Assembly (NCBI GenBank): GCA_934232845.1
Contig: CAKQGD010000013.1
Span: forward strand, 1-37,644
Reading direction: 5' to 3'
DNA length: 37,644 bases
DNA from: an uncultured Oscillospiraceae bacterium
GTDB taxonomy: Bacteria; Bacillota; Clostridia; Oscillospirales; Ruminococcaceae
In this document: piece by piece, positions 23,314 through 30,929 of the stretch
How the letters are laid out: every line of letters begins with the position of its first letter
Numbering within the stretch: position 1 is the first letter of the stretch
The notes under the pieces: generated by a model
The model's input: the letters and a program-made list of their open reading frames with translations, nothing else
What the model was told of the DNA's origin: nothing
Database searches by the model: none
Position numbers and translations under genes: made by a program

Positions 23314-24114
23314 TCACGCTTTTTGCGGCACGATATCTCCGACGCCGGGCAGTACATAAGTCGGCTTGTAGGGAAAATCGTCCAATTCCTTCTCGGTTGT
23401 ACAGCCAGACAGCACCAGTACGGTGTCCAGACCGCTTTCCATGCCGACAACGACGTCCGTGTCCATGCGGTCGCCGATCATGGCGACGTCACCGGAATGC
23501 AGTCCCAGCATCTTAAGGCCGGTGCGCATCATCAGCGGATTGGGCTTGCCCATAAAATAAGCGCTCTTTCCGGTAGCCAGTTCAATAGGGGCAACCAGAG
23601 CACGGCATGCCGGAATCAGGCCGTTCTCGGCGGGGCCCGTCATATCGGAATTTGTCGCGATCAGCTTAGCGCCGTGACGAACGTAATTGACCGCACGGCA
23701 GATCATATCGTAATTGTAGCTCGTCGTTTCTCCCACAATGACATATTCGGGATTGACGTCGTTCATTGTCACGCCCACATCGTACAAGGCGTTGAAAAGC
23801 CCCGGTGCACCGATCACATAGGCGCTGCAGCCGGGAGCCTGATGACGCAGAAACCGCGCCGTCGCAAGGGCGCTTGTGTAAAAATGATCCTCACTGACGT
23901 CGAGGCCGAGCCGCGCAAGTTTCTGACTCAGCTCGATGGGCGAGCGCTCACTCGCATTGGTCAAAAAGAGAAATTTCTTTCCTTCGGCGTACAGCCACTC
24001 GACAAATTCTCTTACTCCGGGCAGAAGACGGTTGCCGTGATACAGCACACCATCCATGTCACAGATGAAGCCGTGCTTTGCGCGCAGATCGTTCAGTTCG
24101 TTGATGTTGGTCAT
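23314..24114 (-). CDS. HAD-IIA family sugar/nucleotide phosphatase, NagD-like
   Basis: A 266-residue HAD hydrolase of subclass IIA. Motif I D19-x-D21 (CDMDGVLYHG), motif II FLTNASERSP, the cap domain in the middle with VIVGETTSYNYD, and motif IV MIGDRMDTDVVVGMESG followed by TVLVLSG. NagD-type enzymes dephosphorylate nucleotides, phosphoglycolate or 4-nitrophenyl phosphate and often act in metabolite clean-up. Start: ATG at 24114 with GAGAGG upstream. A promoter with TATAAT lies at 24182-24210. It is the first gene of the leftward HAD-M20-M20 run; no functional link to the amidohydrolases is evident. Confidence 0.88.
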   Translation of the reverse strand: MTNINELNDLRAKHGFICDMDGVLYHGNRLLPGVREFVEWLYAEGKKFLFLTNASERSPIELSQKLARLGLDVSEDHFYTSALATARFLRHQAPGCSAYVIGAPGLFNALYDVGVTMNDVNPEYVIVGETTSYNYDMICRAVNYVRHGAKLIATNSDMTGPAENGLIPACRALVAPIELATGKSAYFMGKPNPLMMRTGLKMLGLHSGDVAMIGDRMDTDVVVGMESGLDTVLVLSGCTTEKELDDFPYKPTYVLPGVGDIVPQKA

Positions 24115-24181
24115 AAAAATGCCTCTCTTTCCAACCCGCTCCAACGGCGGGTTTCTCTCTTTTTCCTATTCTCACGTTTCC

Positions 24182-24210
24182 ATTATACTTCTGAAAAGAG
24201 CGCTTCGCAA
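24182..24210 (-). promoter_or_regulatory. Promoter of the HAD-M20 gene run
   Basis: Read leftwards: -35 TTGCGA (24205-24210), 17 bp spacer, -10 TATAAT (24182-24187). The remaining intergenic stretch to 24441 is AT-rich and must hold the promoter of the divergent secreted-protein gene, but no good box pair was found for it. Confidence 0.65.
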
Positions 24211-24441
24211 GAGCTTTTTCCCTGTTTTGAAAAATACGGAAAACCCGCCAAAGCGTATGTGAAAAACCTCTTGCCGGCAGGTAATTCCAACCAGAATGAA
24301 CAGAAACTGTTTTCCAAAATTTTCTCCGCTTTTCCACTCAAAATACACATACGGGCAATATATTATTTTAGAACCGTATGATTTCAAAAGAAAACTGCAT
24401 CGCTTTTATTTTAGACCGTTTTCTTCAAGGAGGGTCTTTCC

Positions 24442-25491
24442 ATGAAAAAACTGCTTTCCGCCGTGCTTATGATCACAATGCTGTGCTTCCCTGTCTGCCG
24501 CGTATACGCGGCAGATACCGTCGGAGGCAGAGGAGACACCGGCAGCGAAGCCGGAATCGACACCCTGTGGGGACCGTTTACATTATCCTCCAAAACGATT
24601 GTCACACAGAAAAACGACACGTTTGCTTACAGCGATACCGTGTACTATCTGCTGCTCGACGCCGAAGGCGATCCGATCGTGGATGAGGATGCCGTTAAAA
24701 ACGTCTCCGTCAAGACCGAGTGGGACGACGGCGGGGAATACATCGGCGGCACGAAAATCACACGGCTTACCGCAGCGGACGGTGACGGCACGGATTTCTT
24801 CGGGGGAAGCCGCGCCTCCTGCTGGCTGTTGGAAATTTCCGTTTCAGAATCCGCCCTCAAATCCGAGCGGGACGTGTCCGGCACCGTGCGTCTCAAATGC
24901 ACCAAGGACTCGTTTGAGGTAGAAGCCGATTATTCCGTCGATTTTGTCCTCGGCTACGGCGAACCGAAAGATTACAGCATCATCTGCGAGGATCCCTTTC
25001 TTTATGACGGAGACACTCTTCAAAGCTTCGCGGACGACGAATGGGAATTTGAATTTGAAGCGGCCGAGGATATGACTCTGACCGTGGACGTCACACATCA
25101 GAGCGATATTCTGCTGTGGATGACCACCGATGAAAACGACGTGATTTCCGACCGCTACCGCACGGCGTCGCTGGATTTTTACACCGGCAGCGGCGTAAAC
25201 TTCCGTGAGACGGGCGAATATTTCATTCCCGCCGGTGAGGAAAGCTTTCTCTATCAGGTCGTCGGCGACTCGCTTTGCGAGATTCCTTCTGCCCGGTATG
25301 ACGAATATGACGAGGGATGGTATTTCAACGACAAAACACTCGGCAGCTATGTCGTTTCCGACATGGAATTAGACACGGATGCTTCTCAGGATTCTTCTGA
25401 ATTTTATTCTTCGGAAGACGGCTCTTCCCAGACGCAGAGTACGGTTTTTACCGACGATCCGCAGAATCCCGCCACGGGAGCAGCTCTCTGA
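24442..25491 (+). CDS. Secreted acidic protein ending in a bare NPATG motif, function unknown
   Basis: A 349-residue exported protein. Signal peptide of about 25 residues ending YAA/VYA before DTVGG. The mature protein is acidic and beta-rich, with a probable Ig-like region (TIVTQKNDTFAYSDTVYYLLLD) and a Ser/Asp-rich C-terminal linker. It ends in D-P-Q-N-P-A-T-G-A-A-L then stop. Related Clostridial surface proteins continue from an NPxTG-type sequence into a membrane helix and basic tail; here that anchor is missing, so the protein is either released or 3'-truncated. RBS AAGGAGGG 9 bp before the ATG. No enzyme motif recognised. Confidence 0.75.
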   Translation: MKKLLSAVLMITMLCFPVCRVYAADTVGGRGDTGSEAGIDTLWGPFTLSSKTIVTQKNDTFAYSDTVYYLLLDAEGDPIVDEDAVKNVSVKTEWDDGGEYIGGTKITRLTAADGDGTDFFGGSRASCWLLEISVSESALKSERDVSGTVRLKCTKDSFEVEADYSVDFVLGYGEPKDYSIICEDPFLYDGDTLQSFADDEWEFEFEAAEDMTLTVDVTHQSDILLWMTTDENDVISDRYRTASLDFYTGSGVNFRETGEYFIPAGEESFLYQVVGDSLCEIPSARYDEYDEGWYFNDKTLGSYVVSDMELDTDASQDSSEFYSSEDGSSQTQSTVFTDDPQNPATGAAL

Positions 25492-25535
25492 GCCGCACCG
25501 AAAAAGCCGCCCGAATGACGGGTGTCCGCAAATAA

Positions 25536-25576
25536 AAAATGCCCGACGGGAATAAATCCGTCGGGCTGTTTTGTTT
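25536..25576. terminator. Bidirectional intrinsic terminator
   Basis: The stem GCCCGACGG / CCGTCGGGC (25541-25549 with 25558-25566) is flanked by A and T runs. It separates the convergent secreted-protein and yibE/F-like genes and touches the latter's stop codon. Confidence 0.88.
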
Positions 25577-26732
25577 ATTCGGCTTGCTTCTCTTGACTTC
25601 GTGTAAACAGAAGTCCGCTGGTGACAGCGGTGAGAGGCGCCACGGTGACAAGACCAAAAGAGCCCACAATGGTATGAATGATCTCGGCGGCCACATATTT
25701 GTAGTTCAGCATGAACTCGACGGGCGTACCCTGTGCCATGAACACCGTCAAGAGCGCAAGATAGCTGCCGGAATAGGCCAACAGAAGGGTGGTCGTGGTG
25801 GTGCCGCAAGCGGCACGGCCCACTTCAAAGCCGGAGAAAATGGCTTCCTTGGCAGAGACGCCGGGCTTCTTCTCCACCACTTCATAGACGGCAGAGCAAA
25901 TATCTACGGACAGATCCATCACCGCACCGGCAGAGCCCATGAAGATGGAAGCCACAAAAATCTGCGTCAGATCCAAATACTGATAGCCGGCATAGAGAAG
26001 GCTCTCGCTGGACTCCATGACCGCACCGTGAATCTGGAACATATCCGTAAAGGCGGCGCCCAAAACAGCAGTAACCGCCACTCTCAGCAAGGCTCCGGCA
26101 TATGCTGCCAGACATCGCCTGTCCCAACCGTAAATCAGACTCAGGGTCAGGCCGATCAGTGCGGTTACAAGCCCAAGTGCGGCCAAGACGGGATTATATC
26201 CTTTCAGCAGACAAGGCACCAAAACCTTCCACATCATAAGAATGGTGACTGCAAAGGATAAAATTGCCCGCAGACCGGTTTTGCCTGCAAAGACAGTCAG
26301 AAGCAGCAGGAAGATGCCTGCCAATATCGCTTCCTTATCCATTCGATAGTGGTCGGTCATGGAGACATAGGTAATCGCCCCGTCCTTATGGCTGGCAGCC
26401 ACGAACGCAATATCCCCAACCGCAAACATCTTATCCTGCTCCAAAGATCCGCTGAGGCGGTTGACCGCTTCTGCCTCTTGACCCTCAAACTTGCCCTCCA
26501 AAATACGGATGACGCAGCGCTGTTCACCGGTGCGGAGCAGCCCCGTATCGAACACGTCACTTTCATCTGTGGACAAGACTTGTGCCCGTACCCGCTCTGC
26601 ACTTTGATAAGTCAATGCGCCTTCATATCCGGTAGGCAGAAAAAACAATCCAACCAACAGAATCAGCGACAGAATGACGGGAACGAAGGTACGGCAATTG
26701 ATTTTACTGCGAATCGTGTTTTGCTTTATCAT
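25575..26732 (-). CDS. YibE/F-like multi-pass membrane protein
   Basis: A 385-residue integral membrane protein of the YibE/F family. One N-terminal helix (about 15-32), an extracytoplasmic soluble domain (about 35-130) with VRAQVLS, VIRILEGKFEGQEAEAVN and VGDIAFVA, then about seven transmembrane helices. The family block GSAGAVMDLSVDICSAVYEV followed by GFEVGRAACGTTTTTLLLAYSGS is present. Function unknown in bacteria. A truncated alkaline phosphatase gene lies upstream in the same orientation with a 67 bp gap containing a GC-rich hairpin (26748-26777). RBS GGAG before the ATG at 26732. Confidence 0.85.
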   Translation of the reverse strand: MIKQNTIRSKINCRTFVPVILSLILLVGLFFLPTGYEGALTYQSAERVRAQVLSTDESDVFDTGLLRTGEQRCVIRILEGKFEGQEAEAVNRLSGSLEQDKMFAVGDIAFVAASHKDGAITYVSMTDHYRMDKEAILAGIFLLLLTVFAGKTGLRAILSFAVTILMMWKVLVPCLLKGYNPVLAALGLVTALIGLTLSLIYGWDRRCLAAYAGALLRVAVTAVLGAAFTDMFQIHGAVMESSESLLYAGYQYLDLTQIFVASIFMGSAGAVMDLSVDICSAVYEVVEKKPGVSAKEAIFSGFEVGRAACGTTTTTLLLAYSGSYLALLTVFMAQGTPVEFMLNYKYVAAEIIHTIVGSFGLVTVAPLTAVTSGLLFTRSQEKQAE

Positions 26733-26798
26733 TCTCTAAAACTCCAAATGCAGGGGGCGGAAATGCTTCCGTCCCCTGCCGGTTTGATACTGTGCTGC

Positions 26799-27629
26799 TT
26801 ATCGGACGTTCATCAGCTCAGCCAGCTTGTTGTAGATATCGGTGTTGTCGTAGTAGCCGTTGAAGGCTTCTGCGCCATTGCCGTCGGCAAAGACTGCGAC
26901 GGGCAGGCCGGTATGAGAGTAGCTGGTAAAGTCGATGCCGGACTTGTTGTTCAGAATGTGGGTGACGGTGACAGAGAAGGCGTTGTAGGAACCGTACAGA
27001 ACGGCCTGCTCCTGATTGTACTCCACTTTCTCATCCGAGACGGCGATTTCGTAAGCGTCACGCAGTCTCTGAATCTCGTATTCGGTCAGAACCAGACGGT
27101 CGCTTTCGTCGCCGGTCATCTTCAGACCGAACAGGGCCTCGACATCAGCCATAGCGGTTTCAAAGGGAGTCTTGTTTTCTTTGTAAGCAGCCACATACTG
27201 CTCGTCGAACTGTGCGTAAGAGATGGTCTGATGGGTCAGGTTATCCAGATAGGTATCGTAGTCAGTACCGGCGAAGCCGATGGTCAGACCGCCGGTTTCG
27301 TGGTCGCCGGTGACCAGAATCAGAGTTTCTTTGGGATGATTCTTCGCAAAGTCGACGGCAACCTGAACGGCGTCAGCCAGCGCCAGAGTGTCGGACACGG
27401 TGGAACCCGCATCGTTTGCATGGCAGGCCCAGTCGATCTTGCCGCCCTCGCACATCATAAAGAAACCGTTGTCGTTATCCAGAACTTCGATGCCCTTAGC
27501 GACATAGTCAGCCAGCGCCCACTCGCCGTCCGCGCGGTCCAGCTCGTAATCCATGGCGTCGGAGTCAGCCAGATGCTCGTCGATGAGAATGACCTTTTCA
27601 TCGGATTGCAAGCGCTTCTGCCTGCTCAA
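26799..27629 (-). pseudogene. phoA: 5'-truncated alkaline phosphatase
   Basis: Only the C-terminal half of an alkaline phosphatase remains. Metal-ligand blocks of that half are intact: EGGKIDWACHANDAG, TGDHETGGL and SHTGLPVAVFADG. The N-terminal half with the catalytic Ser, the first Asp ligand and the signal peptide is absent. Homology-like sequence begins around 27606 (VILIDEHLADSDAM); the frame upstream runs only to a stop near 27674 and does not look like the family. The only start is a TTG at 27629 without a good RBS. It is a deletion or rearrangement remnant, and its product, if made, should be inactive. Confidence 0.82.
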
Positions 27630-27771
27630 AAGAGCCGGCCGCGGTGCAGCCGTGTAAAACCGGTCTGCATTCTATAAGGCGTGCGTATTTTTTAAAAACG
27701 TCTCTGTACAAACGGAGGTTTTTTCCGCACGGTTTTTATGATATACTGGTGCAAAGGGAGGGAAAGCCGCT

Positions 27772-28131
27772 TTGTCCAAAAAAACGAACCGTATCGCCGC
27801 GCTTCTCCTGATGCTTTGCGTCGTGTGCTGCACGCTGTGGCTTTTTCTGAGACCGCGTTTATTTTCTTCCGCACATTTCGCCGCGACCATTTGGGCTGAC
27901 GGAGAGGCGGTAAGAAAAATTGATCTTTCCGCAGCCGATGACGAAATTTTCTCTATTGAGGAGGAAACCGGCCTTCGTGTGACATTTGAGATCAAAGACC
28001 ACCGCATTCGTTTTCTCTCCTCGGACTGTCCCGACCACATCTGCATCCATACCGGATGGATCGGTGAGCCGGCACAGACCGCCGTCTGCATGCCCAACCG
28101 GGTCTCCGTCACAATTGCCGAGAGCACGTGA
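27772..28131 (+). CDS. NusG domain II-containing membrane-anchored protein
   Basis: A 119-residue protein with one N-terminal helix (about 8-27) and an extracytoplasmic NusG-II-type beta domain. The family signature is present: SSDCPDHICIHTGWI followed by QTAVCMPNRVSVTI, including two conserved cysteines about 20 residues apart. Proteins of this type in Firmicutes often sit next to isoprenoid or Gx-transporter genes; here the neighbour is glutamate racemase. The start is a TTG at 27772 with AAAGGGAGGG upstream and -10 TATACT at 27742-27747. Role unknown. Confidence 0.83.
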   Translation: MSKKTNRIAALLLMLCVVCCTLWLFLRPRLFSSAHFAATIWADGEAVRKIDLSAADDEIFSIEEETGLRVTFEIKDHRIRFLSSDCPDHICIHTGWIGEPAQTAVCMPNRVSVTIAEST

Positions 28132-28243
28132 TTCTGCTTGTATTGACGGCACAAATTTTGTAAAATAAGGTTTGACAGCGCAAAGAGGCCGGAGACGCTG
28201 CTCCAAAAATTCTGTCCGTACCGGCGCGGACGAGGTTCTTTTT

Positions 28244-29032
28244 ATGAACAGTGAAAACCCCATCGGCATTACGGATTCCGGCGTCGGCGGTCTGACCGTC
28301 GCGCGGGAGGTACAGCGCCTTCTCCCCGGAGAGGATATTCTCTACTTCGGCGACAGCGCCAACTGCCCCTACGGAAATAAGACCCGTGAACAGCTGCTCG
28401 GCTTCGCGGGAAAAATGCTCTCCTTTCTGGCGGCGCGGGGCATCAAGCTGGACGCGCTCGCCTGCAATACGACCTCCTCCATGATAGAGGATCTCACCGA
28501 CTGCAGCGGCGTGCCGCTGCTCGGCATCATCGAACCGGCCGCCCGTCTCGCTGCGGCCGAAAATCTGCAATATGTAGGGCTGATCTCTACGGAATTCACC
28601 GCCGCATCCAAAAGCTACGACCGCATGATCGAGCGTTTCTCTCCAAACACACGCGTTATCAGCAAGGGCAGCCCTTCTCTCGCTGCGCTTGTTGAATGCG
28701 GCGCGTTTGATTATGACGCCATCGACGCGGAAATCCGCCGCGAGGTATCCGACATTCTCTCGCGCGGACCCGTGAAAGATATTATTCTCGCCTGCACGCA
28801 CTATCCCATTGTTCTCGACCGGTTCGAAGCGTGTTTTCCCGACATCCGCTTTATTGACCCCTCGCGGGAACAGGCACTTGCCGTCCGAAAAAAACTCGCG
28901 GCGCAGAATCTTCTTTCCGGCCGTTCCCATGGCTCTCTGACAATCTGCACCTCCGGAGAGCCGTCGGTGTATCGCACAATGTGCACACGTCTCGGTATCG
29001 AGACAAAGGAGATTCTCTCCGTCAGAATTTAA
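28244..29032 (+). CDS. murI: Glutamate racemase
   Basis: A 262-residue enzyme converting L- to D-glutamate for peptidoglycan. Active-site blocks: D11-S in GITDSGVGGLTV, YFGDSANCPYGN, catalytic C74 in ACNTTSS, and the second catalytic C184 in ACTHYPIV. Typical sequences have FDSG where this has TDSG, otherwise standard. Length matches the family. Start: ATG at 28244, 8 bp after ACGAGG. It probably forms a transcription unit with the NusG-II gene 112 bp upstream or has its own promoter; no terminator is seen between them. Confidence 0.93.
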   Translation: MNSENPIGITDSGVGGLTVAREVQRLLPGEDILYFGDSANCPYGNKTREQLLGFAGKMLSFLAARGIKLDALACNTTSSMIEDLTDCSGVPLLGIIEPAARLAAAENLQYVGLISTEFTAASKSYDRMIERFSPNTRVISKGSPSLAALVECGAFDYDAIDAEIRREVSDILSRGPVKDIILACTHYPIVLDRFEACFPDIRFIDPSREQALAVRKKLAAQNLLSGRSHGSLTICTSGEPSVYRTMCTRLGIETKEILSVRI

Positions 29033-29238
29033 AAATTCGCGCGGCCTTTTTGATTTAGCTAAATGCATGAATTTATTGATAAAAAAGGGATATTTGGGCC
29101 GTGAAAACCATTGCTCGAGACGCGTTCATTCATCGAAAACTATATCTGAAAATAGAACATTTCTTTCCCACTGAGGAATCGTTGTTTATTATATAAAATC
29201 AAAATAGAAACGCTGCAAAAAGCTGTCTAAAACATCCA

Positions 29239-29267
29239 TTGAAAAAGAACGGGCATATACCTATAAT
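29239..29267 (+). promoter_or_regulatory. Promoter of the CPA2 antiporter gene
   Basis: The -35 box TTGAAA (29239-29244) and perfect -10 box TATAAT (29262-29267) have a 17 bp spacer. The preceding 29033-29238 is markedly AT-rich with no gene recognised. Confidence 0.75.
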
Positions 29268-29324
29268 ACAACTTGTTAGTATTATGTGGGCGAATCGCCT
29301 CATGAAATGGATGGGAAAAGAATT

Positions 29325-30635
29325 ATGCTGTATATTTCGGATATTTCACGCATTCTGCTTGTCTTGGGCTTTGCCATGTTTGTGGGCCTGATTACGACCC
29401 GCATCATCAAGCCGCTCGGACTTCCCGCTGTAACCGGCTATCTGATCATGGGCCTGCTCATCGGTCCCTGCTGTCTGGGAAAATTCGGGCTGGGTTTCAG
29501 AGACTTCGCTCAAGTGCAGAGCCTGTCCATTATATCGGACGCCGCCTTGGGCTTTATTGCTTTCTCCATCGGCAATGAATTTCGTTTGACGGATCTTCGC
29601 AAAATAGGCCGCCAAGCCGCTGTGGTCGCGGTAGTGCAGGCACTTGCGGCCTGTCTGCTGGTGGATATTTCTCTGCTGGGACTGTTTTTTGCTTTGGGGC
29701 TTCATCATACCATGGGGATCGAAACCTGCATCGTACTGGGTGCGATCGCCACTGCCACCGCCCCCGCCGCTACCTTAATGGTGGTAAATCAGTATAAAGC
29801 AAAAGGACCGCTCACGCAGATTCTTCTTCCTATTGTAGCATTGGATGATGCGATCGGACTGATTGTGTTTGCGGTGTCTTTAGGTGCGGCAAAGGCAATC
29901 AACTCCGGCACGGCACTTAACGCAGTCACCGTGCTGCTCAATCCTTTTCTGGAGGTAGCAGGTTCTCTGCTGCTGGGCGGTCTGCTGGGTCTTTTGTTCA
30001 CGGCCGTGGAAAAGCTCTATAATTCCAATTCCAAGCGCATGAGCGTTTCCATCACCTTTGTACTTCTTACCGTAGCGCTCTCTATGATTAAAATTGATAT
30101 TCCCGGCACACAGGTGATACTGGGATTCTCCAGCCTGCTGGTCTGCATGATGCTGGGCGCCGTATTCTGCAATGTGTGCGACTTTTCCGCCGACATTATG
30201 GATCGTGTCGATGATTGGACAGCCCCGCTGTTTGTACTGTTTTTCGTATTCAGCGGCGCAGAACTGGATCTGACCGTTTTCTCCGACCATACGGTGGTTC
30301 TGGTAGGTGTCGTGTATATCTTGGCAAGATCGATCGGAAAATACGCGGGCGCCGCTTTCAGTGCCCGGGCGATGAAATGTCCGCCGAAGGTCTGCAAATA
30401 CCTGGGCGTAACGCTTCTGCCTCAGGCAGGCGTGGCGTTGGGAATGTCCGTAACGGTGGCGAAAGAGCTGGGCGAATGCGGTATGATGATTCGCAATATC
30501 ACCTTGTTCGCAGTGCTTATCTATGAGTTGTTTGGCCCCGCTTTGACCAAAATAGCCCTCACAAAGGCCGGAGAAATCAAGCCCCGGCCCGCCGGACGAG
30601 ATCGCTCCCGCTTTGCGGCCAAAGCTCACGCGTAA
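29325..30635 (+). CDS. CPA2-type cation:proton antiporter
   Basis: About 436 residues with roughly 12-13 hydrophobic helices, a Na+/H+ exchanger domain without the C-terminal RCK/TrkA part seen in KefB/C. Family blocks: PLGLPAVTGYLIMGLLIGP, the ion-binding VALDDAIGLIVFAV (adjacent Asp pair), and QAGVALGMSV. It exports Na+ or K+ or regulates pH. The start is ambiguous between ATGs at 29307 and 29325; the latter follows GGATGGGAAAAG. Closed by a strong terminator at 30641. Last core-genome gene before the mobile element. Confidence 0.88.
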   Translation: MLYISDISRILLVLGFAMFVGLITTRIIKPLGLPAVTGYLIMGLLIGPCCLGKFGLGFRDFAQVQSLSIISDAALGFIAFSIGNEFRLTDLRKIGRQAAVVAVVQALAACLLVDISLLGLFFALGLHHTMGIETCIVLGAIATATAPAATLMVVNQYKAKGPLTQILLPIVALDDAIGLIVFAVSLGAAKAINSGTALNAVTVLLNPFLEVAGSLLLGGLLGLLFTAVEKLYNSNSKRMSVSITFVLLTVALSMIKIDIPGTQVILGFSSLLVCMMLGAVFCNVCDFSADIMDRVDDWTAPLFVLFFVFSGAELDLTVFSDHTVVLVGVVYILARSIGKYAGAAFSARAMKCPPKVCKYLGVTLLPQAGVALGMSVTVAKELGECGMMIRNITLFAVLIYELFGPALTKIALTKAGEIKPRPAGRDRSRFAAKAHA

Positions 30636-30640
30636 TATAA

Positions 30641-30677
30641 AAAAGCGGCACACTCTCAAGAGTGTGCCGCTTTTTTA
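30641..30677 (+). terminator. Intrinsic terminator of the antiporter gene
   Basis: Perfect 12 bp stem GCGGCACACTCT / AGAGTGTGCCGC with a TTTTTT tail. Confidence 0.9.
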
Positions 30678-30847
30678 TGTCCGGAGTGATGACAAGGTCT
30701 TTGAAATGAGGCATCAAGGCTCTGAACCCCGTTTCGGTGATATTCTTACGGCTCGTTTTCCAATACTCTTTTCCTCTGTAAACCGCATCTTTTTATTGGG
30801 GTATCTTGACTTTCCGCCGGTTTGAATGAGATGATAAAAAAGGCGGT

Positions 30848-30925
30848 CTCCTTAGCCAAAGCCCCGTAAGGATGTTTTTTGAAAGGGATACGGTGTAACC
30901 CCGTTTTCGGGGTTGCACCGTTTTC
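30848..30925 (+). other. Two hairpins near the left end of the element
   Basis: TCCTTA...TAAGGA followed by TTTTTT (about 30850-30880), and a strong stem CGGTG-AACCCC / GGGGTT-CACCG followed by TTTTCTC (30891-30925). Both have T tails on the + strand, so they would block transcription entering the element from the antiporter side. The reverse tail is poor for stopping the recombinase message. An attachment-site role is possible but unproven. The rest of 30678-30847 shows no recognised gene. Confidence 0.5.
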
Positions 30926-30929
30926 TCTA

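Noticed and set aside
26349..27677. A 442-codon open frame on the + strand
   Set aside because: Mirror of the yibE/F-like and alkaline phosphatase sequences; the protein pattern on the minus strand matches known families, this one does not.
28109..29068. A 319-codon open frame opposite the glutamate racemase gene
   Set aside because: Shadow frame; the racemase has all catalytic motifs and a proper RBS.
29033..29238. Possible riboswitch or small RNA in the AT-rich region before the antiporter gene
   Set aside because: Only short, weak pairings (such as TTTAGCTAAA) were seen, no conserved aptamer core, and the promoter at 29239-29267 lies downstream of it.
30690..30830. Group II intron maturase or transposase C-terminus on the minus strand
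   Set aside because: The short peptide has no motif I can assign, and no intron domain V hairpin or DDE residues are visible.
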